Source of the DNA: Galbitalea sp036495225
GTDB lineage: Bacteria > Actinomycetota > Actinomycetes > Actinomycetales > Microbacteriaceae
Direction of reading: 5' to 3'
DNA: 19,639 bases
NCBI GenBank assembly: GCA_036495225.1
Contig: DASXNG010000268.1
Location: 1 to 19,639 of the forward strand
A program made the translations under genes and the position numbers. Below are positions 1-6,482 of this stretch, one piece after another. Each line of letters starts with the position of its first letter. Position 1 is the first letter of the stretch. The notes below the pieces were generated by a model. That model ran no database searches, had not been told where the DNA came from, and was given only the letters and a program-made list of their open reading frames with translations.

Positions 1-1290
1 GTGAGCGTTTCCGAGCGCCAGAACAGGGCTCCGGCTGCGGGTGGGAGCCGGTTCGTAGAACCCGGATCGGTGCCCGGCTCGCCTTCGCGGCTCATCGCAC
101 TTGACGGCCTGCGCGGCATCGCTTCGATGGTCGTGGTCTTCCACCACATCTACCAAATCGCCCGACCGTATATCGAGCCGACGACCAATGCGTGGGCACC
201 CGGGTCGTTCTGGTGGCTCATCTCATCCACGCCGCTCAAGCTGCTGAGCGCTGGCTCCGAAAGTGTTCTCGTCTTCTTCGTGCTGAGCGGCCTGGTCGTG
301 CCGCTCCCCCTGCTCGCCAAGGGACCACGGGTCTGGGTCGGCTTCCTCGCATCGAGGCTGATCCGTTTGTATGTCCCCGTCTGGGCATCGCTGATTCTCG
401 CCGGAATCTGGATCAACGCACTGCCGCATCCGGCCGGCGCAGTGGTCGACGGGTCTTGGGTGGAGCGATCCAACGGCACGGCAGCCCCCTTCGGCTTGCT
501 GTTCAGCGAAGCCGGGCTCGTGCGCAAATCGTTCTCGAGCAACACCGTGCTGTGGTCGCTGCAGTGGGAGCTCATCTTCTCCCTCGCCCTGCCGCTGTTC
601 GTTCTCGTTGCACTGATTATTCGACGCTTCTGGGTCGTCGCGGTCGTGGCGTGCTACAGCCTCACCGTCCTCGGCAAGGTGCTCGACGTCGACGCGCTGC
701 TGTACTTGCCGGTGTTCTTCCTGGGCACCCTCGTCGCGGTCAATCTCGACGCACTGCGATCCTGGGCGAGACGAGTCGGCGGGATTCGGCGGGCGCGAGT
801 ATTGGGATGGCTCGTGCTCGCGGCATCCTTCCTCTCCATCGTCGCGAGCTGGATGGCACGTCCGATCTTTCACGCCGGGACGACCGTCAGTGATGCGCTC
901 GGATCGCTGACGCCGATCGGAGCACTTGGTCTTGTCGTCTGCGCAATCGTCTTTGTGCCCATCGAACGTGCGCTTTCAACGCGCCCGGCCCAGGCGCTGG
1001 GAAAGATTTCGTTCAGTCTCTACCTGACACACCTGCCGATCCTCGTCGCTTTCACGTACCTGTTCGGTGAAAGCAACTGGGGGCTGGTCGCGATCGTCGG
1101 CATCCCCACCGCGCTGGCTGTCGCGTACCTCTTCTACCGTTTCGTCGAGGCGCCGTCACACCAGCTCGCGAAGCTCGTCGGGCGCCGTGTCACCGCGTTC
1201 ACCGAGAGGACGCGGATCGCGCTGACCGCGCGGGTTCGAGCGCGACGCGTGTCGAGGATTGACCTCGAGCCGCAGAACCGGCCGGGCTAG
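1..1290 (+). CDS. Membrane acyltransferase, acyltransferase_3 (OafA/YrhL) family
   Basis: A 429-residue polytopic membrane protein of the acyltransferase_3 family, whose members move acetyl or other acyl groups onto surface glycans, lipids or antibiotics; the substrate here cannot be read from sequence. The family signature is near the N-terminus, LDGLRGIASMVVVFHH at about residues 34-49, with the catalytic-type histidine pair at 48-49. It is followed by about ten hydrophobic segments, including FFVLSGLVV (about 91-99), SLQWELIFSLALPLF (about 185-199) and ISFSLYLTHLPI near 337-348. The C-terminus is an Arg-rich cytoplasmic tail. The reading frame opens with GTG at base 1 of the window, so the N-terminus may be complete, but an upstream extension cannot be excluded and no ribosome-binding site can be seen. 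Its stop overlaps the stop of the convergent DUF7882 gene. Family call is secure. Confidence 0.9.
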   Translation: MSVSERQNRAPAAGGSRFVEPGSVPGSPSRLIALDGLRGIASMVVVFHHIYQIARPYIEPTTNAWAPGSFWWLISSTPLKLLSAGSESVLVFFVLSGLVVPLPLLAKGPRVWVGFLASRLIRLYVPVWASLILAGIWINALPHPAGAVVDGSWVERSNGTAAPFGLLFSEAGLVRKSFSSNTVLWSLQWELIFSLALPLFVLVALIIRRFWVVAVVACYSLTVLGKVLDVDALLYLPVFFLGTLVAVNLDALRSWARRVGGIRRARVLGWLVLAASFLSIVASWMARPIFHAGTTVSDALGSLTPIGALGLVVCAIVFVPIERALSTRPAQALGKISFSLYLTHLPILVAFTYLFGESNWGLVAIVGIPTALAVAYLFYRFVEAPSHQLAKLVGRRVTAFTERTRIALTARVRARRVSRIDLEPQNRPG

Positions 1291-1637
1291 TAGATCGGCG
1301 GAACCGAGTTCGCCTCTGTCGCGTCGTGCTCTGGCAGCACGTGCAGGCCGCCGCCGCTGTTGGCCGACGACATCAGTTCTTCGAGCCACAGCTTGTTCAT
1401 CGAGGGTTGGCGCGTACCGAAAAACTTGAACTGAAGGCTCACCGCCGGGTGAACCCAGATCGTGCTGCGACCGCTGCCGTCCTTGATGTCTTCTTCCCAG
1501 GAGAAAGCGAAGCCCTCACCGCGGCGAAGTTTGGTGATCATGACCACTTTGAGGTGGGCGAGCGTTCGGTCATCGATCTCGACGGTCGCGCCCGTCGAAC
1601 CGTAAATCAACTGCCCCACGGGATTCCTCTCGGTCAT
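1287..1637 (-). CDS. DUF7882 family protein
   Basis: A 116-residue small soluble protein of the DUF7882 family, common in Microbacteriaceae and often mis-annotated as 'ATP-dependent DNA ligase', although it has no ligase motif. The family pattern is clear: GQLIYGSTGATVEIDDRTLAHL at the N-terminus, then KLRRGEGFAFSW (about 38-49), a WVHPAVSLQFKFFGTRQPS stretch (about 61-79) and a terminal region with ANSGGGL. No function is known. There is no signal peptide or membrane helix. Members often occur in several copies per genome. The ATG at 1637 matches the family N-terminus closely, although no strong Shine-Dalgarno precedes it. The stop overlaps the convergent acyltransferase stop by a few bases, so transcription from the two sides collides here. 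Confidence 0.85.
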   Translation of the reverse strand: MTERNPVGQLIYGSTGATVEIDDRTLAHLKVVMITKLRRGEGFAFSWEEDIKDGSGRSTIWVHPAVSLQFKFFGTRQPSMNKLWLEELMSSANSGGGLHVLPEHDATEANSVPPIY

Positions 1638-1688
1638 TGACAGGTATCCACGATGGTATCGCGCTCGGAAGCACTCCAGAAAGGCGCG

Positions 1689-2024
1689 CTACAGAAAGTC
1701 GTAATCGATCGCGAGAGCTCCCCACGCTGCCGGTGTCACGGGCTTGATGGTCGATTTGGTGAGGATGGCGAGTGCGCGGCGCAGGCGTTCGATCGCTTCA
1801 CCGTCGCGCAGGCTGACATTCTTGGTGTGCGCGACTCGCACCAGGAGTTGAGCCCCGGGCCCGAGCATCAGACTGGCCACTGATTCGGTGTGATCAGCGA
1901 TGACGGGGATATCGACGACATCCGCTGAGTCGTGTGAGGCGAGGGCCCTGGCGTACTCGACCACGGCATCGCCGATGGCGTCCGTTGTCACCATCGACTC
2001 CCCCGAGTACGACAGTTCTTTCAT
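1689..2024 (-). CDS. Conserved hypothetical protein, Microbacteriaceae-type
   Basis: A 111-residue soluble protein with no signal peptide or membrane helix. From memory it resembles small hypothetical proteins of Microbacteriaceae that start MRI-YNGG...TTEDIAEAVLDYARVLA and continue with VDIPV and a hydrophobic LGPA-QL strand. Here these appear as MKELSYSGESM, DAIGDAVVEYARALA (about 16-30), VVDIPVIADH (about 36-45) and LMLGPGAQLLVRV. That similarity favours the ATG at 2024 over an internal ATG at 1994, even though GGGGGAG sits just before 1994. It lies 51 bases upstream of the DUF7882 gene on the same strand, so the two may be cotranscribed. No function can be assigned. Confidence 0.75.
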   Translation of the reverse strand: MKELSYSGESMVTTDAIGDAVVEYARALASHDSADVVDIPVIADHTESVASLMLGPGAQLLVRVAHTKNVSLRDGEAIERLRRALAILTKSTIKPVTPAAWGALAIDYDFL

Positions 2025-2113
2025 GTAATAAGCGTGCGCGCTTCATGAACAGCATTCCACCCGTTGCGCATCGCGGCTCACCGGCGTAGCGTCTCGCCCG
2101 CTGCTCACACAGC

Positions 2114-2764
2114 TCAGTGCGCGTTCGCGTCGAGAAAACGCTCGATCGCCCGCGACCTGGGACCGGGGACGCCGGTGACGACGAATGCGGGAGCCGGATA
2201 CATCCCGTTCGCCCGACCAAACAGCTGCACCCCGCGCCAGTAGATCGGACCGCGGATGCCGTTGTGTTGCGCCGCCGAGTTTCCGAAGCCGTGTGCGTGA
2301 AGGTAGGTGGCGATCCGCCTCACGTCGTCGGGCGTGACATTCGCGTTGACCGGTGGCGCGGGGTTCGCGAACGAGAGCTGGTAGCCGAGAAACTCGGACG
2401 ACCAGCCGAGCAGCTTGCCGCCAACCTGATTCGCACGGGACTTGATGCTCTGCACGTGCACTTCCCCGGCGACAAAGCGACGGCCGTCCGTGTCGATGCC
2501 AACGACGTTTCCGTGGCCATCCGAAATCGCGACATCAAAAAATCCGGCCGGCCCGGCAAAGAAGACGGGTGTTCCCTCTGGGCCCACTCCTCCCGGATGC
2601 TTACCGCTCGTGTTCTCCCACTCGATCTTCGCGGAGGCCGCGTGCCGCAAGACCGGCTTGCCTTGGAGGATGACTCGCCCGGCAGCCACGAGACACTGCC
2701 CTCGAACAACGTCGTGCAGTGCAAGCAAGCGACGTGACGCCCCGGAGGCGTCGATGATGGCCAT
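2114..2764 (-). CDS. Hypothetical protein of unknown family
   Basis: A 216-residue protein I do not recognise. Visible features are: a N-terminal half with HPGGVGPEGTP and FFAGPAGFFDVAISDG strands that look beta-rich; a central QSIKSRANQVGGKLLGW stretch; a possible helical repeat VTPDDVRRIATYLHAHGFG (about 143-161); and a C-terminus with GIRGPIYWRGVQLFGRANGMYPAPAF. It has no signal peptide and no clear membrane segment. The open frame continues upstream of 2764 for about 30 codons (with three Cys, residues CQCAGC) but contains no ATG, GTG or TTG there, so ATG 2764 is the first possible start. It could form a minus-strand unit with the 111-aa and DUF7882 genes (89-base gap). Coding looks real from length and codon pattern; the function is unknown. 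Confidence 0.65.
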   Translation of the reverse strand: MAIIDASGASRRLLALHDVVRGQCLVAAGRVILQGKPVLRHAASAKIEWENTSGKHPGGVGPEGTPVFFAGPAGFFDVAISDGHGNVVGIDTDGRRFVAGEVHVQSIKSRANQVGGKLLGWSSEFLGYQLSFANPAPPVNANVTPDDVRRIATYLHAHGFGNSAAQHNGIRGPIYWRGVQLFGRANGMYPAPAFVVTGVPGPRSRAIERFLDANAH

Positions 2765-2881
2765 GTTCCGATCCCGTCCGGTGCATGAGACTCGACATCC
2801 AGCGCACTGACAGGAACGCGCGCCAAAACCATTCTGAAACGGGATGACGCGGATCGGAAGGGTTTAGACGACAGGCACCAG

Positions 2882-3262
2882 TTACGGCAGCTCGGCGATG
2901 ATCCTCATCAAGTCATTGCGTCCGTAGCCGTTCGCTTCCCCGAACTCGACAAATTCACGTGCACGCGAAATCAGGACGGATCTCTCTGGCGTGCCCGCAA
3001 CCGTCGTCGCCTTACCCCGTCCGGCGTCAAGGATTCCTTCGTCGCGGAGCTGCCGGATGGCCCGCAGCACCGTGTTCGTATTCACGCCAAGTACAGCAGC
3101 GAGATCTCGTGCTTGCGGAATCTTCTCACCGGGTGCCGCCTCCCCCTCCGCGATGGCGCGACGGATGGATGCTGCAACCTGCTCGTGCAGGAGAAGCTTG
3201 CCTTCGCGGTCGACCGACGGCAAATGCAGCGTGTCATCGCCCGAAGAATTGACATCCGTCAT
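2882..3262 (-). CDS. GntR-family regulator, YtrA-like short form
   Basis: A 126-residue transcription regulator with a N-terminal winged helix-turn-helix of the GntR type. Visible are LLHEQVAASIRRAIAEG (about 24-40), the PGEKIPQARDLAAVLGVNTNTVLRAIRQLRDEGIL recognition region (about 44-78, quoted from two adjoining parts) and the wing GRGKATTVA. Only about 40 residues follow the wing, which fits the short YtrA subfamily that usually controls an adjacent transporter or membrane gene rather than sensing through a large effector domain. The start was set at ATG 3262 because a TATGAT -10 element (3275-3270) places the transcript start within a base of it, giving a leaderless mRNA. ATG 3274 lies inside that -10 and is less likely. 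It is divergent from the membrane-propeller gene at 3284, the obvious target. Confidence 0.88.
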   Translation of the reverse strand: MTDVNSSGDDTLHLPSVDREGKLLLHEQVAASIRRAIAEGEAAPGEKIPQARDLAAVLGVNTNTVLRAIRQLRDEGILDAGRGKATTVAGTPERSVLISRAREFVEFGEANGYGRNDLMRIIAELP

Positions 3263-3356
3263 GAAACTAATCATAGTAGCGTCATGACGATCCTGATAGA
3301 GCGCCCGACGACAACGGTCGAGGGGGACTTGGCGGAACTGATCTGCGCCGAAGTGT
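3219..3356. repeat. Direct repeat copy 1, divergent promoter module
   Basis: This 138-bp block holds the first codons of the GntR gene, the shared promoter and the first 24 codons of the membrane-protein gene. It matches 4553-4690 without gaps (constant offset of 1334 bases) and with about ten mismatches by eye. Similarity drops sharply outside the block on both sides. It marks a tandem duplication of the whole regulator/membrane-protein unit. Confidence 0.88.
3249..3289. promoter_or_regulatory. Overlapping divergent leaderless promoters with palindromic operator
   Basis: On the plus strand a perfect TTGACA (3249-3254) is followed, after 17 bp, by CATAGT (3272-3277). The predicted start site is the A of the ATG at 3284. 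On the minus strand TATGAT (3275-3270) predicts a start at about 3263, next to the GntR ATG at 3262. The two -10 elements overlap inside a 12-bp palindrome ACTA-ATCA-TAGT (3266-3277). A further inverted pair CGTCATGA / TCATGACG (3257-3264, 3282-3289) contains both start codons. The arrangement suits autorepression by the adjacent GntR regulator; binding is inferred, not shown. The same block recurs at 4591-4623. Confidence 0.7.
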
Positions 3357-4528
3357 TGTTCGCCGAGGCGCGCGAACGCGCCCGAAGACGTCGAAACTTC
3401 GTGATCATCGCGATATCGGTGGTGTTCGCCTTAGTGGTCGCCGGGGCGGTCGTGATCGCGGAACCCTGGGCGCATCACCCGACAATCGCGCAACGGCCCG
3501 CGCCTGCCTTCAGCACGGACTCTGATGGGTTCCCGACCACGATGGTCGTGTGGGAAGCGCCCAGCGCGCATCATGAAAACGGAATCGAGGTCATCGACTC
3601 GACCACCGGCAAGACCGTCCGCACGCTCGTAAAGAACGTGGGCGACGTGTGGTACCACCCAGTACCGGCCAATCCGCTTGCCTACGTCCACTACGGATTC
3701 GATCTAACCAACGATGGGCGAACCCTCTACTTCAACTCTAATCGCGAGATTGAGTCAGTGAGCACGAGCGGGGGACCGGTCTCACGAATTGTGTCAGGCA
3801 CTCATCCCGTGGTGAGCCCGAACGGCACGATGCTCGCCTACCGCCCTGATGCGAACGACAGCTTTAGCCAGTTCTCCGAAGGTCCCGAGTTCGCCGTACG
3901 AAATCTCCGGACTGGAGTAACCAGAATGGTCACCATGCCCGGAGTGATGTCCGAACAGACGGTGACCTTGGCCTGGTTGCCAGACTCAACTCGCATACTG
4001 GTTCACGCCTCCGATCAAGATCAATGCAGCCCCGGCGCTGCCTGCAGCCTGACGCCCAGGCGACACCGGGGCTGGTCCAACAGCACGCAACTCCTCGACA
4101 CGAGCACAGGCGCGTTTGCGCCGGTTCCGGCCGCTACGTCGGCCGCACTTGACGAGTCGTCGGCGATCCGCGCCCATCTCGAGGGAGCGGGAGCCAAGGA
4201 CAACCTGGTTCGCGTGTCGGCGGTGGTATCCCCCGTAACGCCGAACGCTTTCACCGAGCTAGGCACGCTTGACGTCGCGACTGGCATCGTCAGCTGGCAG
4301 TACCGTTTGCCCGCTGACTTCAAAATCCGCTCGCAGGATCCCTTGGGCTACCCAACCGCCTTAGATGCTGCCGAACTGCCCGGACAGGACTCGGGAGACC
4401 ACTTCATCTTGGAAAGCTCCGACCCGTCCGGGCTGCACCGATGGTCGCCAGCCGTGAGCAATAAGCCGGCGCCGGTCGGGCGGACGGCGAGAGTGTTGTC
4501 GTTCGACCCGTACTGGGACATCATGTGA
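3284..4528 (+). CDS. Single-pass membrane protein with TolB/WD40-like exterior
   Basis: A 414-residue protein. Residues 1-38 are cytoplasmic and end in RERARRRRN, residues about 39-59 (FVIIAISVVFALVVAGAVVIA) form one membrane helix, and the remainder is outside the cell. The outer part has features of a beta-propeller: IDSTTGKTVRTLV, LTNDGRTLYFNSNREIESVS, SPNGTMLAYRPD and LAWLPDSTRILVHAS. These are strand-turn units typical of TolB/PD40 blades. The C-terminal part contains DSGDHFIL and RVLSFDPYWDIM. The start at 3284 is chosen because TTGACA-17-CATAGT ends exactly one -10 spacing upstream; a longer open frame back to 3113 would run antisense through the regulator gene. Pairing with a YtrA-like regulator suggests a signal-responsive envelope function, but no function is known. 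A decayed paralogue follows at 4618. Confidence 0.8.
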   Translation: MTILIERPTTTVEGDLAELICAEVLFAEARERARRRRNFVIIAISVVFALVVAGAVVIAEPWAHHPTIAQRPAPAFSTDSDGFPTTMVVWEAPSAHHENGIEVIDSTTGKTVRTLVKNVGDVWYHPVPANPLAYVHYGFDLTNDGRTLYFNSNREIESVSTSGGPVSRIVSGTHPVVSPNGTMLAYRPDANDSFSQFSEGPEFAVRNLRTGVTRMVTMPGVMSEQTVTLAWLPDSTRILVHASDQDQCSPGAACSLTPRRHRGWSNSTQLLDTSTGAFAPVPAATSAALDESSAIRAHLEGAGAKDNLVRVSAVVSPVTPNAFTELGTLDVATGIVSWQYRLPADFKIRSQDPLGYPTALDAAELPGQDSGDHFILESSDPSGLHRWSPAVSNKPAPVGRTARVLSFDPYWDIM

Positions 4529-4551
4529 CGACGAGGCGCGATGATCGCTAA

Positions 4552-4596
4552 AGGCAAATGCAGCGTGTCATCGCCGGAACGATTGACATCCGTCAT
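4552..4596 (-). pseudogene. 5' remnant of a second GntR regulator
   Basis: On the minus strand the first codons (MTDVNRSGDDTLHLP from ATG 4596, or MISV before it from 4608) match the intact regulator's MTDVNSSGDDTLHLP. The frame then runs into unrelated sequence, which is the antisense of the membrane-protein gene end. The DNA-binding domain is missing, so this is a truncated copy with no expected function. Confidence 0.75.
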
Positions 4597-4690
4597 GACA
4601 CTAATCATAGTAGCGTCATGACGATCCTGATAGAGCGCCCGAGGACAACGGTCGAGGGCGACGTGGCGGAACCGATCTCGGCCGAAGTGT
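4553..4690. repeat. Direct repeat copy 2, divergent promoter module
   Basis: Second copy of the 138-bp block. TTGACA (4583-4588), the ACTAATCATAGT palindrome (4600-4611), the inverted CGTCATGA/TCATGACG pair and both start codons are intact. It begins 24 bases after the stop of the intact membrane-protein gene. On the left only about the first 19 codons of the GntR gene survive; on the right only about 24 codons of the membrane-protein gene survive before the sequence jumps to the 3' end of that gene. Confidence 0.88.
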
Positions 4691-4898
4691 CGACTGGAAA
4701 TACCGGTTACCGCAGGAGTTCAGAATCGGTTTTGACGTTGCCCAACTGCTCGGGTAGGACTCGGGTGACCATTTCATTCTGGATACTGATCGATCGCGTG
4801 GTCTTCCACGGTGGTCGCCGGCGTTGAGCAATCAGCCTGTGCCGGTAGGACGCAAACCTCGCGTGTTGACGCTGGGCGACTATTGGGTCTACGCGTGA
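4618..4898 (+). pseudogene. Decayed paralogue of the membrane-propeller gene
   Basis: The first 24 codons (MTILIERPRTTVEGDVAEPISAEV) match the intact gene. At about 4690 the sequence jumps to the region equivalent to 4291 of the intact gene, removing the membrane helix and almost the entire exterior domain, with a frame change. In the parental frame the tail reads DWKYRLPQEF, then a further small deletion, then LLG-stop-DSGDHFIL where the intact gene has LPGQDSGDHFIL (CAG became TAG), and finally RVLTLGDYWVYA-stop at 4896-4898. The tail is more diverged from the intact gene than the 5' block is. This is an old duplicate, not a working gene, although its promoter elements look intact. Confidence 0.88.
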
Positions 4899-4903
4899 CG
4901 TTT

Positions 4904-4929
4904 CGCCGCTGCCGCGCGGCGACGTTTTC
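4904..4929 (+). terminator. Possible weak intrinsic terminator
   Basis: CGCCGC (4904-4909) and GCGGCG (4916-4921) form a 6-bp G+C stem with a 6-base loop, followed by ACGTTTTC. It lies just after the pseudogene and before the convergent tRNA gene. The T run is short and offset, so efficiency is doubtful. Confidence 0.35.
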
Positions 4930-4962
4930 AGTCGGAGACCGCTAGTTGGTGAGCGAGTGAAG

Positions 4963-5035
<73 letters not shown>

Positions 5036-5106
5036 GTGCGGCCCGAACTTCCGAGCCGAGAAGCAAGATTAGCATGAGAGAACAGACTCGAATGCAAGGG
5101 ACAGCG

Positions 5107-5580
5107 ATGACGGAAACACGACTCAAGGCCGGGGATGCGGCTCCCGCATTCACGCTACTTGACCAGGACGGGACATCCGTCTCGCTTGCGGACTTCGCGG
5201 GCAAGAAGACGATCGTGTACTTCTACCCCGCGGCATCCACTCCCGGCTGCACGACCGAGGCCTGCGATTTTCGGGACAACATCAACTCGCTGAAGTCCGC
5301 CGGCTACCAGGTGCTCGGCGTATCCAAGGACAACCTGGATGACTTGAAACTCTTCCAAGAGGAGCAGGGGTTGAACTTCCCGCTCCTGAGCGATCTCGAC
5401 CTGACCGTGCACAATGCCTACGGCAGCTACGGCGAGAAGTCGCTGTACGGCAAGACGGTTGTCGGAACGCTTCGATCCACCTTCGTGATTGACGAAAGCG
5501 GCAAGGTCGAGCTCGCGCTCTACAACGTGAAGGCGACCGGACACGTAGCGAGTCTGCGCAAAAAGCTCGGACTCGACTAG
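5107..5580 (+). CDS. bcp: Thioredoxin-dependent thiol peroxidase (Bcp/PrxQ peroxiredoxin)
   Basis: A 157-residue cytosolic peroxiredoxin that reduces hydrogen peroxide and organic hydroperoxides, using thioredoxin or a similar donor for turnover. The catalytic motif ASTPGCTTEACDFRD has the peroxidatic Cys at about 48 and a second Cys five residues on (about 53). This is the atypical 2-Cys arrangement of the Bcp/PrxQ class. Upstream is the fold element LKAGDAAPAFTLLDQDG, and later come GVSKDNLDDLKLFQEEQGLNFPLLSD and the GKTVVGTLRSTFVID strand. The length is normal. ATG 5107 is chosen because AAGGG (5096-5100) is six bases upstream; an earlier ATG at 5074 has no ribosome-binding site. Its stop is 16 bases from the convergent membrane-protein stop. 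Confidence 0.95.
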   Translation: MTETRLKAGDAAPAFTLLDQDGTSVSLADFAGKKTIVYFYPAASTPGCTTEACDFRDNINSLKSAGYQVLGVSKDNLDDLKLFQEEQGLNFPLLSDLDLTVHNAYGSYGEKSLYGKTVVGTLRSTFVIDESGKVELALYNVKATGHVASLRKKLGLD

Positions 5581-5596
5581 TCAGAGCTGTCTACCC

Positions 5597-5998
5597 CTAC
5601 TCGTCGCCCGTCCGGCCTGGCCGGGTCGTCGCGCGCATCACTGGTCGACTGAAAAGCAGTACGAGCATCGCCACCGCTGGGATCACCAACACCCAGCCAA
5701 GCGTTGGCGTGCTGGTGATGATGATGCTGTACGCCACGAGCAGTTGGAGGACGGCGATACAGACCGTCGCGCCGCGGATCCAAGGGCGGGCGCGAAGCGT
5801 GGACCGGCCAACGAACAGCACCAAGACCGCGGCAATGGCCGCCGTTGCCGCGTACGCGACTGCGCTCGCTATGGAACTCGACGGAGCTGTGAAAATCTCG
5901 ACGACGAGATAGATGGTGGCGACCGCCAGAGCCGCCCCCTCGAGCAGGATGAGCGAAGCGAGCACGTACAGCAAAATCGGTTCGCGAATTTTTTTCAC
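5597..5998 (-). CDS. Actinobacterial four-helix integral membrane protein
   Basis: A 133-residue protein with four hydrophobic segments at about 10-36, 43-64, 74-96 and 100-117, a short basic N-terminus (MKKIREP) and an Arg/Thr-rich cytoplasmic C-terminus. A REP-(hydrophobic)-LEG start, an R-x-R-PW-RG turn (about 69-76) and a following hydrophobic helix are typical of a widespread uncharacterised actinobacterial membrane family. GTG 5998 is the best start because the sequence upstream in frame is antisense to whiB and its leader, and because a promoter-like TTGTAA-17-CATAGG lies at 6075-6047. A weak GGGA precedes it. Function is unknown. Confidence 0.75.
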   Translation of the reverse strand: MKKIREPILLYVLASLILLEGAALAVATIYLVVEIFTAPSSSIASAVAYAATAAIAAVLVLFVGRSTLRARPWIRGATVCIAVLQLLVAYSIIITSTPTLGWVLVIPAVAMLVLLFSRPVMRATTRPGRTGDE

Positions 5999-6025
5999 AG
6001 CTACATCCCATACAAAACTATTGAT

Positions 6026-6054
6026 TTGACTTGGCCCTTGTGAGAGCCTATGTG
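6026..6054 (+). promoter_or_regulatory. Putative whiB1 promoter
   Basis: TTGACT (6026-6031) and TATGTG (6049-6054) are spaced by 17 bp. The predicted start at about 6061 gives an untranslated leader of about 125 bases. The leader contains a small hairpin AGGTC-ATC-GACCT (6120-6132). The position is inferred from sequence only. Confidence 0.5.
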
Positions 6055-6075
6055 AGGTTGATTTTCCGCTTACAA
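6047..6075 (-). promoter_or_regulatory. Putative promoter of the membrane-protein gene
   Basis: On the minus strand TTGTAA (6075-6070) and CATAGG (6052-6047) are separated by exactly 17 bp. The predicted start, near 6040, would give a leader of about 42 bases. The -10 overlaps the whiB -10 on the opposite strand. Confidence 0.4.
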
Positions 6076-6185
6076 GGCTGTGAGCGAGTCCCAGATAAGT
6101 TTTCACCTTCCCGAATCTCAGGTCATCGACCTTTGCTTTATAGCGTCGCAATTTAACGGCGCGCACCACCCTAAGGAGCACCACT

Positions 6186-6434
6186 ATGGATTGGCGTGAC
6201 AAGGCCGCCTGTCTCACTGCAGACCCAGAGCTGTTTTTCCCTGTCGGGAACACCGGCCCGGCTGTCGACCAAATCGACAAGGCCAAGGCGGTCTGCGCAC
6301 GTTGCTCCGTCACCGAGATGTGCCTGCAGTACGCACTCGAAACCTCACAGGACTCCGGAGTGTGGGGCGGACTGAGCGAAGACGAGCGTCGCGCTCTCAA
6401 GCGCCGCGCGGCTCGCGCGCGTCGCGCCTCCTAG
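6186..6434 (+). CDS. whiB1: WhiB1-type iron-sulfur regulator
   Basis: An 82-residue Wbl protein. The four cluster ligands are Cys9, Cys37, Cys40 and Cys46 (CARC spacing in the centre). It has the turn motif GVWGG (58-62) and a basic tail ALKRRAARARR that contacts DNA. The DPELFFPVGNTGPA stretch and SEDERRALKRR match WhiB1, which in mycobacteria and streptomycetes carries a nitric-oxide-sensitive [4Fe-4S] cluster and binds the primary sigma factor. The start is firm: AAGGAG lies six to seven bases before ATG. Synteny also supports WhiB1, since pdtaS follows in the opposite orientation as in Mycobacterium. A strong terminator closes the unit. Confidence 0.95.
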   Translation: MDWRDKAACLTADPELFFPVGNTGPAVDQIDKAKAVCARCSVTEMCLQYALETSQDSGVWGGLSEDERRALKRRAARARRAS

Positions 6435-6448
6435 CTCACTCCTCAGCG

Positions 6449-6482
6449 GGCCTGTCGGGGAAACCCGGCAGGCCGTTTTGTT
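6449..6482 (+). terminator. Strong intrinsic terminator of whiB1
   Basis: An 11-bp stem with one G-U pair (6449-6459 with 6464-6474) is closed by a GAAA tetraloop (6460-6463). It is followed by GTTTTGTT. It starts 14 bases after the whiB1 stop. Confidence 0.93.

Noticed and set aside
150..893. Open frames inside the acyltransferase gene on both strands
   Set aside because: The acyltransferase frame has membrane helices and family motifs; the others are compositional shadows.
3113..3283. 57-codon upstream extension of the membrane-propeller gene
   Set aside because: It runs antisense through the GntR coding region and crosses the TTGACA/CATAGT promoter; the ATG at 3284 fits the promoter exactly and is the start repeated in the duplicate.
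5999..6400. Extension of the four-helix membrane-protein frame to 6400
   Set aside because: This part is antisense to whiB1 and its leader, has no membrane-protein character and no ribosome-binding site.
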